Source of the DNA: Euzebya pacifica
GTDB lineage: Bacteria > Actinomycetota > Nitriliruptoria > Euzebyales > Euzebyaceae
Reading direction: 5' to 3'
DNA: 64,000 nt
Assembly (NCBI RefSeq): GCF_003344865.1
Contig: NZ_CP031165.1
Location: 3,601,910-3,665,909 of the forward strand
This document shows, one piece after another, positions 42,912 to 52,184 of this stretch (its first letter is position 1; each line of letters opens with the position of its first letter). The position numbers and the translations under genes were made by a program. The notes beneath the pieces were generated by a model that searched no databases, was not told the DNA's origin, and saw only the letters and a list, made by a program, of their open reading frames with translations.

Positions 42912-44323
42912 GGCTGCACGTAGGTGTAACCGGCGTCGGACTCGTAGCGGTCCAGCCGGCGGGAGAGGTGCAGCCCCTCCAGGCAGAGCTCGACGGCGGC
43001 AGCAGCCATCGCGGGGGTCTCCTCGACGTCGAGGCTGCCGAGGACCGCGGCGAGGCCCGGGATGCGGTCGAGCTGCGCCATCAGGTCACGACCGCTCATC
43101 AGGTCGCCCGTGGTGACCTCCAGGCCCGTCTCGAAGGCGTCGAGCAGGCCCGCGACGTCCGGGCCGCGCACGCGTCGGCGGAACACCTCGAGGATGGAGC
43201 GGCGCAGCAGGCGGGTCATGATCTCGGCCTCGCGTCCCTCCTCGAAGGACTCGAACTCGATCTTGCCCATCGCGGCAGCGATGACGGCCGGCAGGTCGGA
43301 GGGGCGGGCCACGGCGGTGTCCTCGCCGCAACGGACCGCGCGGCGTGCGGCGCTGGCCGCCAGCGTCTCGTAGTTGCCGGTGGAGAAGCGCACGCTGACC
43401 CCGGAGCGCTGGTTGACCTCGCCGGCGGTCCGCAGCGAGCGGGTGAACGCGGCCAGCACCTCGGCCATGAACGTGGGCACGACCACGGCGGGAAGGCCGT
43501 CGTGGGCGGGCAGGCGCCCCTCGGCCTGCATCACGGTGACCTCCTGGTCGACCGTCTGCGGGTAGTGGGTGCGGATCTCCGACCCGAACCGATCCTTCAG
43601 CGGGGTGATGATCCGGCCGCGGTTGGTGTAGTCCTCCGGGTTGGCGGTGGCGACGACCAGCAGGTCGAGCGGCAACCGGAGGGAGTAGCCGCGGACCTGG
43701 ATGTCCCGCTCCTCCATCACGTTGAGCAGCGCCACCTGGATGCGTTCCGCCAGGTCCGGCAGCTCGTTGATGGCGATGATGCCCCGGTTGTGCCGCGGGA
43801 TCAGGCCGAAGTGGATCGTCTCGTCGTCACCCAGGTAGCGGCCCTCGGCAACCTTGATGGGATCGACGTCACCGACGAGGTCGGCCACGGCGATGTCGGG
43901 GGTGGCGAGCTTCTCGGCGTACCGCTGCTCGCGGCCGATCCACTCGATCGGGGTGTCCTCGCCGTGCTCGTCGACCAGCCGGCGAGCCGCGGGGGTGAAC
44001 GGGTGGTAGGGGTGGTCGTTGACCTCGCTGCCGGCGATCACCGGGACGGCGTCGTCCAGCAACGAGGTGAGGGACCGGACGATGCGGCTCTTCGCCTGAC
44101 CGCGCTCGCCCAGCAGGATCAGGTCGTGGCCGGCCAGCAGCGCGGTCTCCAGCGCCGGCACCACGGTGTCCTCGAAGCCGACGAGCCCGTCGACCAGCGG
44201 GACCCCCGCCCGCAGCCGTGCGGCGGCGTTGATCGCCACCTCCTCCTTGACGGTCCGATCCGGATAGCCGGCGGCGCGGAGGCCACCCAGCGTCGTGGGT
44301 CGGGCGACGGAACTCGAGTCCAT
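42908..44323 (-). CDS. MoxR / magnesium-chelatase-like AAA+ ATPase
   Basis: A 471-residue AAA+ protein. Walker A is LLGERGQAKSR. Walker B reads IIAINELPDL, with Asn before Glu in place of Asp. The pre-sensor region is NVMEERDIQVRGY and sensor 1 is VVATANPEDYTNRGRI. This is the ChlI-like group; no other chelatase or chlorophyll gene is near, so true Mg chelation is unlikely. It probably remodels a target delivered by the VWA partner. GAGGAG precedes ATG 44323, and TACTGT (plus 44353-44358) may be the -10. Confidence 0.85.
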   Translation of the reverse strand: MDSSSVARPTTLGGLRAAGYPDRTVKEEVAINAAARLRAGVPLVDGLVGFEDTVVPALETALLAGHDLILLGERGQAKSRIVRSLTSLLDDAVPVIAGSEVNDHPYHPFTPAARRLVDEHGEDTPIEWIGREQRYAEKLATPDIAVADLVGDVDPIKVAEGRYLGDDETIHFGLIPRHNRGIIAINELPDLAERIQVALLNVMEERDIQVRGYSLRLPLDLLVVATANPEDYTNRGRIITPLKDRFGSEIRTHYPQTVDQEVTVMQAEGRLPAHDGLPAVVVPTFMAEVLAAFTRSLRTAGEVNQRSGVSVRFSTGNYETLAASAARRAVRCGEDTAVARPSDLPAVIAAAMGKIEFESFEEGREAEIMTRLLRRSILEVFRRRVRGPDVAGLLDAFETGLEVTTGDLMSGRDLMAQLDRIPGLAAVLGSLDVEETPAMAAAAVELCLEGLHLSRRLDRYESDAGYTYVQP

Positions 44324-44497
44324 ACCTGCTCCTCGTGGGGATCCGGGGGCGAACAGTAGTCGTGACCCCCGGCAGACGCAGGACGTGCCGCGCCCGAGGT
44401 GACCGTGCCCCTCAGCCGGCACCGCCCCGGCCGCATCGATGCCGGTCGGTGGAGCCTGCATGGATCGGGCGGCTCGATCGTCCATGCTGGTCAACCC

Positions 44498-44899
44498 ATG
44501 GCCCGCGCCACGTCTCCGCCCTCCCCCGGCCAGCTGCTGCGACTGCCCGTCAGCGCCGCACCGCTGTTGCTGCGCATCCCCGTGACCTCGCCCACATGGG
44601 CGGAGTCACTGCCGCCGATGCCCACCGGCGCCGGGATCACCGTTGCGTTCTCCGACCCCGATGTCGAGGCCGAGCACGGCGACGCCGTCGCGCTCCTGGG
44701 CTACCCCAGCGTCGGGGTGCTGCCCCCGTCGACCGAGCTGCCGCCGTCGATCGACCTGCTGATCCCCCGCACGGCTGCTGACCGCTGGCCGCTGTGGCGT
44801 GACGCGGTCCTGTCGGCCGGCGGACGTGTGTGGGACCTGGCCTTCGGACCGGTCGCGATGAAGCTCGCCTCGGCCGTCGCCGTCCACGAACGGGACTGA
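44498..44899 (+). CDS. Hypothetical protein upstream of EEP phosphatase
   Basis: A 133-residue Pro- and Ala-rich soluble protein. It is beta-rich in the middle (ITVAFSDPDVEAEHGDAVALLGYPSVGVLPP) with a helical end (WPLWRDAVLSAGGRVWDLAFGPVAMKL). It has no recognised family. ATG 44498 is preferred; 8 nt separate its stop from the next gene. Confidence 0.55.
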   Translation: MARATSPPSPGQLLRLPVSAAPLLLRIPVTSPTWAESLPPMPTGAGITVAFSDPDVEAEHGDAVALLGYPSVGVLPPSTELPPSIDLLIPRTAADRWPLWRDAVLSAGGRVWDLAFGPVAMKLASAVAVHERD

Positions 44900-44907
44900 C
44901 CCACCGG

Positions 44908-45729
44908 ATGCGCATCGCGTCCTGCAACATCCTCCACGGCATCGACATCCGTCGGCTGTCCGGGCCGGGTGCGCCGCTGCCACCGAACGCCATCGACCTC
45001 GAGGCGGTGGCCACGTGGATCGACTCGTTGGGTGCCGACGTCGTGGCGCTGCAGGAGGTCGACCACCTGCTGATGCGGTCCGGGGAACGCGACCAGGTGG
45101 CCTGGCTGGCCGACCGCCTCGGCATGGAGGGTGTGTTCGCGCCGGCGCTGGCCGGCAGTCCCGACGACGCCTGGGACGAGGCCGCACCGGGCGTGGTCGA
45201 ACCGGCCTACGGGGTGGGGCTGCTGTCGCGGGTCGGCCTGGACGACGTGGTCCGCCACCGGCTGCCCTTCGGTGGCGCGGGAACGCGGGAGGCCGGGGCG
45301 TCACCGGTCAATCCCGGCAGGGACCGCGAGCCGCGGGTCACCCTGTCGGCCACCGTCGGCGAGGACCTGCGGGTGACGACGACCCACCTCTCCTACATGT
45401 TCTGGTGGGCCGTGCCGCAGCTCGGCCGGGCCCTGCGCGCGGCGACCGCCGGACACGACGGCCCCGGGATCCTCGTCGGGGACGTCAACCTGCCCATGTG
45501 GGGCGGCTGGCTGGCGCTGCATGCCCGGGGGCTGAACCCGTGGCGGTGGCCGGAGGCGGCCACGAGGGCCGCCGGTTGGCGATACCTGCCGGGTGAGGCG
45601 ACCTATCCGTCCTGGAAGCCGCGTGTCCAGCTCGACCAGGTCTTCGTCCGCCACATGCCCGACGGGGTGCGGGTCTCCGTCGGTCCGGCTGGTCCGAGCG
45701 ACCACCTGCCCCTGCTCGTGGACTGCTGA
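44908..45729 (+). CDS. Endonuclease/exonuclease/phosphatase-fold protein
   Basis: A 273-residue metal-dependent phosphoesterase. The motifs are ASCNILHG (Asn), ALQEVDH (metal Glu), VTTTHLSY (His), VGDVNLPMWGGW (Asp/Asn) and the final GPSDHLPLLVD (Asp-His). It lacks a signal peptide. The substrate could be nucleic acid, phosphoinositide or another phosphodiester; it cannot be told here. Confidence 0.85.
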   Translation: MRIASCNILHGIDIRRLSGPGAPLPPNAIDLEAVATWIDSLGADVVALQEVDHLLMRSGERDQVAWLADRLGMEGVFAPALAGSPDDAWDEAAPGVVEPAYGVGLLSRVGLDDVVRHRLPFGGAGTREAGASPVNPGRDREPRVTLSATVGEDLRVTTTHLSYMFWWAVPQLGRALRAATAGHDGPGILVGDVNLPMWGGWLALHARGLNPWRWPEAATRAAGWRYLPGEATYPSWKPRVQLDQVFVRHMPDGVRVSVGPAGPSDHLPLLVDC

Positions 45730-45747
45730 ACGCGCGAGACTGCCCCC

Positions 45748-46881
45748 ATGGCTGCTGCTCCTCCCCGGGACGTCGATGATCTCGATGCCAACGCCTTCCT
45801 GTCCGACACCGCCGACCTGGTGGCGATCGAGTCGCCCACCGCGGACCTCGCCGGGTGCGCTGCGGCGCTGGACCGGTTCGTGGCCCTGGCCGCGGAGCGA
45901 ACCGGTCGCCGCGCCGAGCTGGTCACGGTCGGCGGGTGCCGCCATGCGCTGATCAGGCCCGAGGGGCCGACGAAGGTCCTGCTGCTGGGGCACGTCGACA
46001 CGGTGTGGCCCCTGGGCACCCTGGCGCGCTGGCCCTTCACCGTCGACGGCGACCACGTGACCGGACCCGGCGTGTTCGACATGAAGGCGGGGCTCGCGAT
46101 GGGGTTGCACGCCACCGCCGCGATCGGCTGTCCGGACGGCGTCGGCATGCTGGTCACGACCGACGAGGAGACGGGCTCGAGCACCTCGCAGGCGTTGATC
46201 GAGGAGGTCGCCCGGGCCTGCGATGTGGTGCTGGTGCTGGAACCCTCTGCGCCGGGTGGGGCGGTCAAGCACGTTCGCAAGGGGGTGTCGTTGTACCGGG
46301 CCGACATCACGGGCCGGGCCGCCCATGCGGGGCTCGAGCCGGAGAAGGGCGTCAACGCCCTGATGGAGCTGGCCGCCCAGGTCCCGGCGGTGGCTGCCCT
46401 GGCCGACCCGGCGGTCGGGACCACCGTCACCCCGACGGTGGCGACGGCGGGGACGACGATGAACACCGTCCCCGCGTCGGCGATGTTCCGCATCGACGTG
46501 CGTGCAGCCCGGACCGACGAGCTGGACCGCCTCCGAGGTGCGCTCGCCGGACTGCAGCCGACGCACCCCGGCGCGACGGTCGCCGTCGAGCACCTGGGCA
46601 CCCGTCCGCCGCTGGAGGGGGTGCGGTCTGCGGCGTTGCTGGCCCGCCACGACGTCGTGCGCGAGCGACTCGGGATCGTGTTGCCCCCACCGGCGACCTC
46701 CGGGGGCGGGTCGGACGGCAACTTCACCGCGGGGGTGGGCACCGACACCCTCGACGGGCTCGGCGCGGTCGGCGACGGTGCCCATGCCGAGGGCGAGCAC
46801 ATCACGTTGCAGGCAACGCTCGACGGCACCCGGCTGCTCGCAGGGCTGCTGGCCGACCTGCTGGGCGCAGGCTCGTCGTGA
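45748..46881 (+). CDS. M20-family metallopeptidase (carboxypeptidase G2-like)
   Basis: A 377-residue di-zinc peptidase. The metal and catalytic residues are in LGHVDTVWP, GPGVFDMKAG, TDEETGS, EPSAPGG and the late GDGAHAEGEH. A dimerisation domain is inserted at about 180-290. It probably removes a C-terminal amino acid or hydrolyses an N-acyl amino acid. It follows the EEP gene by 18 nt and overlaps the next gene by GTGA. Confidence 0.88.
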   Translation: MAAAPPRDVDDLDANAFLSDTADLVAIESPTADLAGCAAALDRFVALAAERTGRRAELVTVGGCRHALIRPEGPTKVLLLGHVDTVWPLGTLARWPFTVDGDHVTGPGVFDMKAGLAMGLHATAAIGCPDGVGMLVTTDEETGSSTSQALIEEVARACDVVLVLEPSAPGGAVKHVRKGVSLYRADITGRAAHAGLEPEKGVNALMELAAQVPAVAALADPAVGTTVTPTVATAGTTMNTVPASAMFRIDVRAARTDELDRLRGALAGLQPTHPGATVAVEHLGTRPPLEGVRSAALLARHDVVRERLGIVLPPPATSGGGSDGNFTAGVGTDTLDGLGAVGDGAHAEGEHITLQATLDGTRLLAGLLADLLGAGSS

Positions 46882-48350
46882 CCGACACCCTCGACCCCAC
46901 GGATCCAGTGCCGGAGTCCGTCATGCCGGTGTCCGCCGCAGCGGCCCTCCGTGCGGCCTACGCGGTGCCGCCCCGGGCCTACCACTCCCTGGACCATGCC
47001 GCGCGCGTGGCCCGGATCGCCACGGACCTCGGTGCCGACCGCGCCTGCCTGCTGGCGGCGTGGGCCCACGACGTCGTGTACCGGCCGGGCGAACCCGACA
47101 ACGAGGACGCGTCGGCCGCGTGGCTGGTCGACCGCCTGCCGGACGACCCCGATGTCGCCGAGGCGGCCCGGTTGATCCGGCTGACCGCCACCCACGACGT
47201 CGACCCGGGGGACACGATGGCAGCCGTGCTGTGCGACGCCGACCTGTCGATCCTCGGCGGCGACCCCGCCGGCTACGAGGCCTACCGCAGGGCCGTTCGC
47301 GAGGAGTACGCCGCGGTGCCCGACGAGGCGTGGCGGACCGGACGTGCCGCGGTCCTGCGTCGCCTCCTCGACCGACCGCGGCTGTTCCTCACCGACACCG
47401 CCCACGATCGCTGGGAGCAGCGGGCGCGGACCAACCTGGCTGACGAGCTCGCCGACCTCCTCGGGTCGGCGCCCGAGCAGCGAGCCGGTGTCACACCGAC
47501 GGGCGATGGTGGCCTCGTGACCGACAACCCCCATGCCGCGGTCTTCGACCGTGCCGCCGCCACCTACGACCGGGTCGGCGTCGACTTCTTCTCCACCTTC
47601 GGTCGGCTGCTGGTCGACCATGCCGGCGTCGCGTTGGGTGAACGGGTGCTGGACATCGGCACGGGCCGCGGTGCCGTGCTGTTCCCCGCCGCAGCAGCCG
47701 TCGGGCCGGAGGGGCACGTCCTCGGGCTCGACCTGGCACCCGGCATGGTCGAGCGCACATCGGCGGAGGTCGCCGAGCGTGGGCTCGATCACGTCCGGGT
47801 GGTGCTCGGCGACGCGGCCGACCCGCCGCTGGCGGACGAGGGGTTCGACGCCGTCCTGTCCAGCCTCGTGCTGTTCTTCCTCCACGACCCGGCTGCGGGG
47901 GTCCGGCGCTGGGCCCGGCTCGTGTCGCCCGGTGGCCGGCTCGGCCTGTGCACCTTCCTGCCCGACGGCGACGACGAGCGCTTCCGCGAGCTCGTCGAGG
48001 CGTTCGTGGAGGTGCCCGACCACATCGAGCCCCAGCCGCAGCCCGACGGGCCCACGTCCTTCGAGCTGGTCAAGGACGTGGCGTGGCTGGACGACGCGAT
48101 CGCGGCCGCGGGACTGGTCGACATCGACGCCGTCGAGGTCCGGCACGCGACCGGCTTCGAGGACGTCGAGCAGTGGTGGCGGTGGGCGTGGTCGCAGGGC
48201 ATGCGGTCTGCCCTCGAGCTGATCCCCGAGGCCCGCCACGCCGCGTTCAAGGAGGCGGTCGCCGCCGACCTCGCCGCCAACGCGTTGCCGGACGGACGCC
48301 TGGGCTTCCACGTCACCGTCCGCCTGACCACCGCCCGACGCCCGGACTGA
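46878..48350 (+). CDS. Fusion: HD-superfamily phosphohydrolase plus SAM methyltransferase
   Basis: A 490-residue protein from GTG 46878. Residues about 15-205 match predicted HD phosphohydrolases (COG4339 type): YHSLDHAARV, WAHDVVYRPGEPDNE and LCDADLSILGG, then REEYAAVPDEAWRTGRAAVLRRLL. Residues about 215-490 are a class I methyltransferase: YDRVGVDFFSTFG, LDIGTGRGAVLF, GLDLAPGMVERTSAE and SLVLFFLHDP. No stop separates the halves. An in-frame GTG at 47517, right before the methyltransferase, could also give that half alone. The linked substrate is unknown. Confidence 0.82.
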   Translation: MTDTLDPTDPVPESVMPVSAAAALRAAYAVPPRAYHSLDHAARVARIATDLGADRACLLAAWAHDVVYRPGEPDNEDASAAWLVDRLPDDPDVAEAARLIRLTATHDVDPGDTMAAVLCDADLSILGGDPAGYEAYRRAVREEYAAVPDEAWRTGRAAVLRRLLDRPRLFLTDTAHDRWEQRARTNLADELADLLGSAPEQRAGVTPTGDGGLVTDNPHAAVFDRAAATYDRVGVDFFSTFGRLLVDHAGVALGERVLDIGTGRGAVLFPAAAAVGPEGHVLGLDLAPGMVERTSAEVAERGLDHVRVVLGDAADPPLADEGFDAVLSSLVLFFLHDPAAGVRRWARLVSPGGRLGLCTFLPDGDDERFRELVEAFVEVPDHIEPQPQPDGPTSFELVKDVAWLDDAIAAAGLVDIDAVEVRHATGFEDVEQWWRWAWSQGMRSALELIPEARHAAFKEAVAADLAANALPDGRLGFHVTVRLTTARRPD

Positions 48351-48366
48351 CCGGCCGGCCGGCGAC

Positions 48367-48630
48367 TCAGCGAGCACCCGGTCGCGGGCGGCGCAGGCCG
48401 GATGCCCGCAGTCGGCGGACCAGCTCGCGACCGTCGACCGCCGTGGCGCCGAGCGCGATCGCCTCATCCCGCAGGCGCGTGGGGATGTCGTAGTGATCCC
48501 CCTGGAAGGTGTGGCGCGGCATGCCGAGCCGGTCGGCGAAGTCGTGCAGCTCCTCCAACGACGTGTCGCTGATCAGGTGGGCCCACAGCCGGCCGCGCCA
48601 CGGCCACACGGCGTCGTCGACGAGGATCAC
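48367..48630 (-). CDS. DUF4031 protein
   Basis: An 87-residue protein matching the whole DUF4031 family: [43 protein letters not shown] and DGRELVRRLRASGLR. Function is unknown. GTG 48630 overlaps the stop of the preceding acetyltransferase gene (GTGA). Confidence 0.85.
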   Translation of the reverse strand: MILVDDAVWPWRGRLWAHLISDTSLEELHDFADRLGMPRHTFQGDHYDIPTRLRDEAIALGATAVDGRELVRRLRASGLRRPRPGAR

Positions 48631-49625
48631 GGCTGCAGGACCGCACCCAGCTCGTGGCGCAGCGCCACCAGCACCCGGCGTCGCTGGGGGTCGTAGCCGT
48701 CCCACTTGGCCGCGGGCAGGACCTCGTGGGCGACCTCCACGAACCCGAGGGCCCGGAAGAACCCAGCGGCATCGGCGGAGGTGGTGCAGGCGAACACCCC
48801 GGTCAGGCCCTCTCGCGCGGCGTCGACGAGCATGCGTCGCACGATCATGCCGCCCACCCCTCCCCCGGCGAACCGGCTGATGGTGGTCAGGCACGACACC
48901 TCCGCCACCGCGTCGTCGGGGTAGCGCCGCAGGGCCGCGAAGCCCGCCAGGTGGTCGTCACCGAACCGGGCGCCGTACCCGTCGATCAGCAGCCGCGCGG
49001 TCGCCCCGGACGACCGGGGCAGCAGGAACCCCTCGGCGACACCCTGCTCGATCAGCCGGTGGGCGCCTTCGTAGTCGTCCAGCCGGAGCGGTTCGACGTC
49101 GCAGTACTGCTCGCTCGTGTAGAGCACGCCGGCGCCGTGGTAGGTCAGCAGCTCCTCGGCGATGTCGGCCGGTCGACACACGTTGACCGAGCCCACGCCC
49201 GCCTCCAGCGCCTGTCTGGCCAGCTCGATCGATGGCCCTTCCCCCTCCCCCCGGGGCAGCACCACGAACGGCGGGGGCCGGTCCCCGTGGACGGGCGTGG
49301 CCGGATCCAGCAGGACCAGCTTGAACGGCCGCAGCCGCCCCGCGAGCTCGGTGGCGACCTCAAGCACGTCCTCCGCCGGCGGGACCGGCACCGCCACCTG
49401 TCCGTGACGGCGCAGGGCCGCCCAGCACTCGCCGACGAAGTCGTCGTCGGTCCGTCGGCTGGTGACGTTGGCGGTGTGGACGTGCACCACCCGGGCACCC
49501 CCCTCGACAAGGGCCTGCAGGGCCGACGGCACCGACGGGTCGTCGCCGCCACCGGCCACGACCAGGCTTCGCTGCCGGAAGTGCTCGAGGTAGAAGCGCC
49601 GTTCCGCGCGTTCGCTGGTGTCCAC
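48627..49625 (-). CDS. N-acetylglutamate-synthase-like protein, degenerate kinase fold plus GNAT
   Basis: A 332-residue protein. The N-terminal part parallels the amino-acid-kinase domain of Arg[21 protein letters not shown], then [18 protein letters not shown], but shortened and lacking clear substrate-site Gly/Lys residues. The C-terminal GNAT (about 195-332) has [37 protein letters not shown] and [11 protein letters not shown], very like the NAGS acetyltransferase end. It may make N-acetylglutamate for arginine synthesis or acylate a related substrate. No arg genes are near. It starts at GTG 49625 with leaderless geometry. Confidence 0.72.
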   Translation of the reverse strand: MDTSERAERRFYLEHFRQRSLVVAGGGDDPSVPSALQALVEGGARVVHVHTANVTSRRTDDDFVGECWAALRRHGQVAVPVPPAEDVLEVATELAGRLRPFKLVLLDPATPVHGDRPPPFVVLPRGEGEGPSIELARQALEAGVGSVNVCRPADIAEELLTYHGAGVLYTSEQYCDVEPLRLDDYEGAHRLIEQGVAEGFLLPRSSGATARLLIDGYGARFGDDHLAGFAALRRYPDDAVAEVSCLTTISRFAGGGVGGMIVRRMLVDAAREGLTGVFACTTSADAAGFFRALGFVEVAHEVLPAAKWDGYDPQRRRVLVALRHELGAVLQP

Positions 49626-49632
49626 CCGCGGC

Positions 49633-49638
49633 AGGCTA
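49633..49638 (-). promoter_or_regulatory. -10 box for leaderless NAGS-like gene
   Basis: TAGCCT on minus, ending exactly 7 nt before GTG 49625. Confidence 0.55.
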
Positions 49639-49717
49639 TCGGCCGGCCGGTCACCCGGGTGTCACCGGGGTGCGCTACAACCCTCATCACCGTCCGCCAC
49701 CGACCGCCGGGAGCACC

Positions 49718-51349
49718 ATGCCCGCCATCACCGACACCACCGAATGGGCCGCGGTGGCCCGTCTGCACGCCACGCTCGCCGACACCCACCTGCGCCAGCT
49801 GTTCGCTGACGACCCCGACCGCGGGGGCCGCCTGCACGGCACCGTCGGCGACCTGTACGTCGACGTCGCCAAGCACCGCCTGACCGATGAGGTGCTCGAC
49901 GCGCTCGTGGCGCTGGCCGCGGCGGCCGGCGTGCCCGAGAAGGTCGCGGCGATGTTCGCCGGCGAGCCCATCAACACCACCGAGGACCGGGCCGTCCTGC
50001 ACACCGCCCTGCGCGCCCCGCGCGACACCTCGATCGTGGTCGACGGCCACGACGTGATCCCCGACGTGCACGCGGTACTGGACCGCATGGCCGCGTTCGC
50101 CGAACGGGTCCGCGGCGGTGAGTGGCGCGGCCACGACGGCCGTCCGATCGAGACGGTGGTCAACATCGGCATCGGCGGGTCCGACCTGGGCCCGGCGATG
50201 GCCTACCGGGCGCTGGCCGCACACGCGACGATGGACTGCCGGTTCGTGTCCAACGTCGACGCGGCCGACCTGTCGCGGAACCTGGCCGGACTCGACCCCG
50301 CAACGACCCTGTTCGTCATCGCGTCCAAGACGTTCACGACGATCGAGACGATCACCAACGCCTCCTCGGCCCGGGACTGGTTGCTGGAGGGGCTCGGCGG
50401 TGACCGCGGCGCCATCCCGAAGCACTTCGTGGCCCTGTCGACCAACGCCGAGGGCGTGGCGGACTTCGGCATCGACACCGACAACATGTTCGAGTTCTGG
50501 GACTGGGTGGGCGGCCGGTACTCCGTCGGCTCGGCGATCGGCCTGTCGGTCATGCTGGCCATCGGCCCCGACGGGTTCCGGGACTTCCTCGGGGGCATGC
50601 GAACCGTCGACGAGCACCTGCGCGACACGCCGCTGCGCGAGAACGTGCCGGTGCTGCTGGCGATGATCGGCATCTGGTACCGCAACTTCTTCGGCTTCCC
50701 GACCCATGCGGTGCTGCCCTACAGCCACGACCTGGCCCGCTTCCCCGCCTACCTGCAGCAGCTGGACATGGAGTCCAACGGCAAGCGGGTAGGGCTGGAC
50801 GGCCAGCCCGTGACCACCGACACCGGCCCGATCGTGTGGGGCGAACCCGGCACCAACGGCCAGCACGCCTTCTACCAGCTGATCCACCAGGGCACGACGA
50901 CGGTGCCGTGTGACCTGATCGGCATCGTCACCCCCGACGTCGACCTGCCCGCCGACACCGCCCGGAGCCACGCCGACCAGCTGATCGCCAACCTGCTGGC
51001 GCAGGGCGAGGCGCTGGCGTTCGGGAAGACCGCGGAGGAGGTCAGGGCCGAGGGCGTCGACGAGGCGCTGGTCGCCCACAAGACCTTCCCCGGCAACATC
51101 CCGACCACCACCATCCTCGCTGACCGGCTGACCCCGTCCGTGCTCGGGCAGCTGATCGCCCTCTACGAGCACCGTGTGCTGGTGCAGGGGGCCGTCTGGG
51201 GGATCAACTCCTTCGACCAGTGGGGTGTGGAGCTCGGCAAGGTCCTGGCCAAGCGGATCGTCGCCGAGATCGACGGTGCCGACGGCGACCACGACTCCTC
51301 CACCGCCATGCTCCTGCAGCGGTACCGGGACGCTAGGTTGCAGCCATGA
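49718..51349 (+). CDS. pgi: Glucose-6-phosphate isomerase
   Basis: A 543-residue enzyme interconverting glucose-6-P and fructose-6-P. Signature 1 region: [19 protein letters not shown] and [13 protein letters not shown]. The catalytic Glu is in MESNGKRV, His is in [15 protein letters not shown], and Lys is near the end in [18 protein letters not shown] lies 6 nt before ATG 49718. It stands apart from other glycolytic genes and overlaps the following hydratase by ATGA. Confidence 0.97.
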   Translation: MPAITDTTEWAAVARLHATLADTHLRQLFADDPDRGGRLHGTVGDLYVDVAKHRLTDEVLDALVALAAAAGVPEKVAAMFAGEPINTTEDRAVLHTALRAPRDTSIVVDGHDVIPDVHAVLDRMAAFAERVRGGEWRGHDGRPIETVVNIGIGGSDLGPAMAYRALAAHATMDCRFVSNVDAADLSRNLAGLDPATTLFVIASKTFTTIETITNASSARDWLLEGLGGDRGAIPKHFVALSTNAEGVADFGIDTDNMFEFWDWVGGRYSVGSAIGLSVMLAIGPDGFRDFLGGMRTVDEHLRDTPLRENVPVLLAMIGIWYRNFFGFPTHAVLPYSHDLARFPAYLQQLDMESNGKRVGLDGQPVTTDTGPIVWGEPGTNGQHAFYQLIHQGTTTVPCDLIGIVTPDVDLPADTARSHADQLIANLLAQGEALAFGKTAEEVRAEGVDEALVAHKTFPGNIPTTTILADRLTPSVLGQLIALYEHRVLVQGAVWGINSFDQWGVELGKVLAKRIVAEIDGADGDHDSSTAMLLQRYRDARLQP

Positions 51350-52137
51350 GCCACGAGTACACGAGCCTTCGATACGAGAAGTCCGACGGCATCGCCCACG
51401 TCACGTTCAGCCGTCCGGACAAGCACAACGCGCTGGACCTCGCCCAGGTCCAGGACCTCGAGGCGGTCACCGCCTCGATCGCGGCCGATCCCGAGGTCCG
51501 CTGCATCCTCGTCGACGCCGAGGGCAAGGCCTTCCACGTCGGCGGTGACCTGTCGTACTTCGCCGGTGTCGACGACACCGCGGCGGCGCTTCGAACCCTG
51601 ACCGCCTTCGCGCATTCGGCGGCCGAGCGGCTGAGCCGCGGGCCGGCACCCGTCATCATCGCCGTGCAGGGCATGGCCGCGGGTGGCGGGATGAGCTTCG
51701 TCCTCGGCGGTGACATCGTCCTGGCCGGCGAGTCAGCGGCGTTCACGATGGCCTACACCGCCGCTGGCCTCACCCCCGACCTCTCCTCCTCCTGGTACCT
51801 GCCCCGCCTGGTGGGCCTGCGACGCGCACAGGAGCTGATGCTGACCAACCGTCGGCTGAGCGCCGCCGAGGCGTTGGAGTGGGGACTCGTGACCGACGTG
51901 GTGGCCGACGAGGATCTGGCCGGCCGTGCGATGGAGCTGGCCCAGCAGCTGGCGGCCGGACCGACGAAGGCCTACGAGGGGGTCAAGAAGCTGCTGCGCA
52001 GCTCGATGCAGCAGTCGTTGGAGGCCCAGATGGCCGACGAGTCGGAGTGGATCTCGCGCATGGGCGCCACCCGCGACGCGCTGCACGGCATCGACTCGTT
52101 CCTGAACAAGGCCAAGCCGACGTTCGAGGGCCGCTAG
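51346..52137 (+). CDS. Enoyl-CoA hydratase/isomerase family protein
   Basis: A 263-residue crotonase-fold enzyme. The oxyanion-hole regions are [17 protein letters not shown] and [18 protein letters not shown]. Position two of the catalytic pair is Asp-like ([15 protein letters not shown]), where hydratases have Glu, so isomerase or another crotonase activity is possible. The ATG overlaps the pgi stop. Confidence 0.88.
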   Translation: MSHEYTSLRYEKSDGIAHVTFSRPDKHNALDLAQVQDLEAVTASIAADPEVRCILVDAEGKAFHVGGDLSYFAGVDDTAAALRTLTAFAHSAAERLSRGPAPVIIAVQGMAAGGGMSFVLGGDIVLAGESAAFTMAYTAAGLTPDLSSSWYLPRLVGLRRAQELMLTNRRLSAAEALEWGLVTDVVADEDLAGRAMELAQQLAAGPTKAYEGVKKLLRSSMQQSLEAQMADESEWISRMGATRDALHGIDSFLNKAKPTFEGR

Positions 52138-52143
52138 CGGTCT

Positions 52144-52184
52144 CCGGCCGGGTCAGCCAGCGGGGCCAGCCGGTCGGGTCAGCC
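52144..52184. repeat. 15-nt repeat over the OCD gene stop
   Basis: 52144-52158 and 52170-52184 match at 14 of 15 bases. The copy nearer the minus-strand gene contains its stop codon. Confidence 0.6.

Noticed and set aside
42908-44323. Magnesium chelatase subunit of chlorophyll synthesis
   Set aside because: No chlorophyll or bacteriochlorophyll genes are present, and the VWA partner is not ChlD-like over its full length; the MoxR/Rv0958-like reading fits better.
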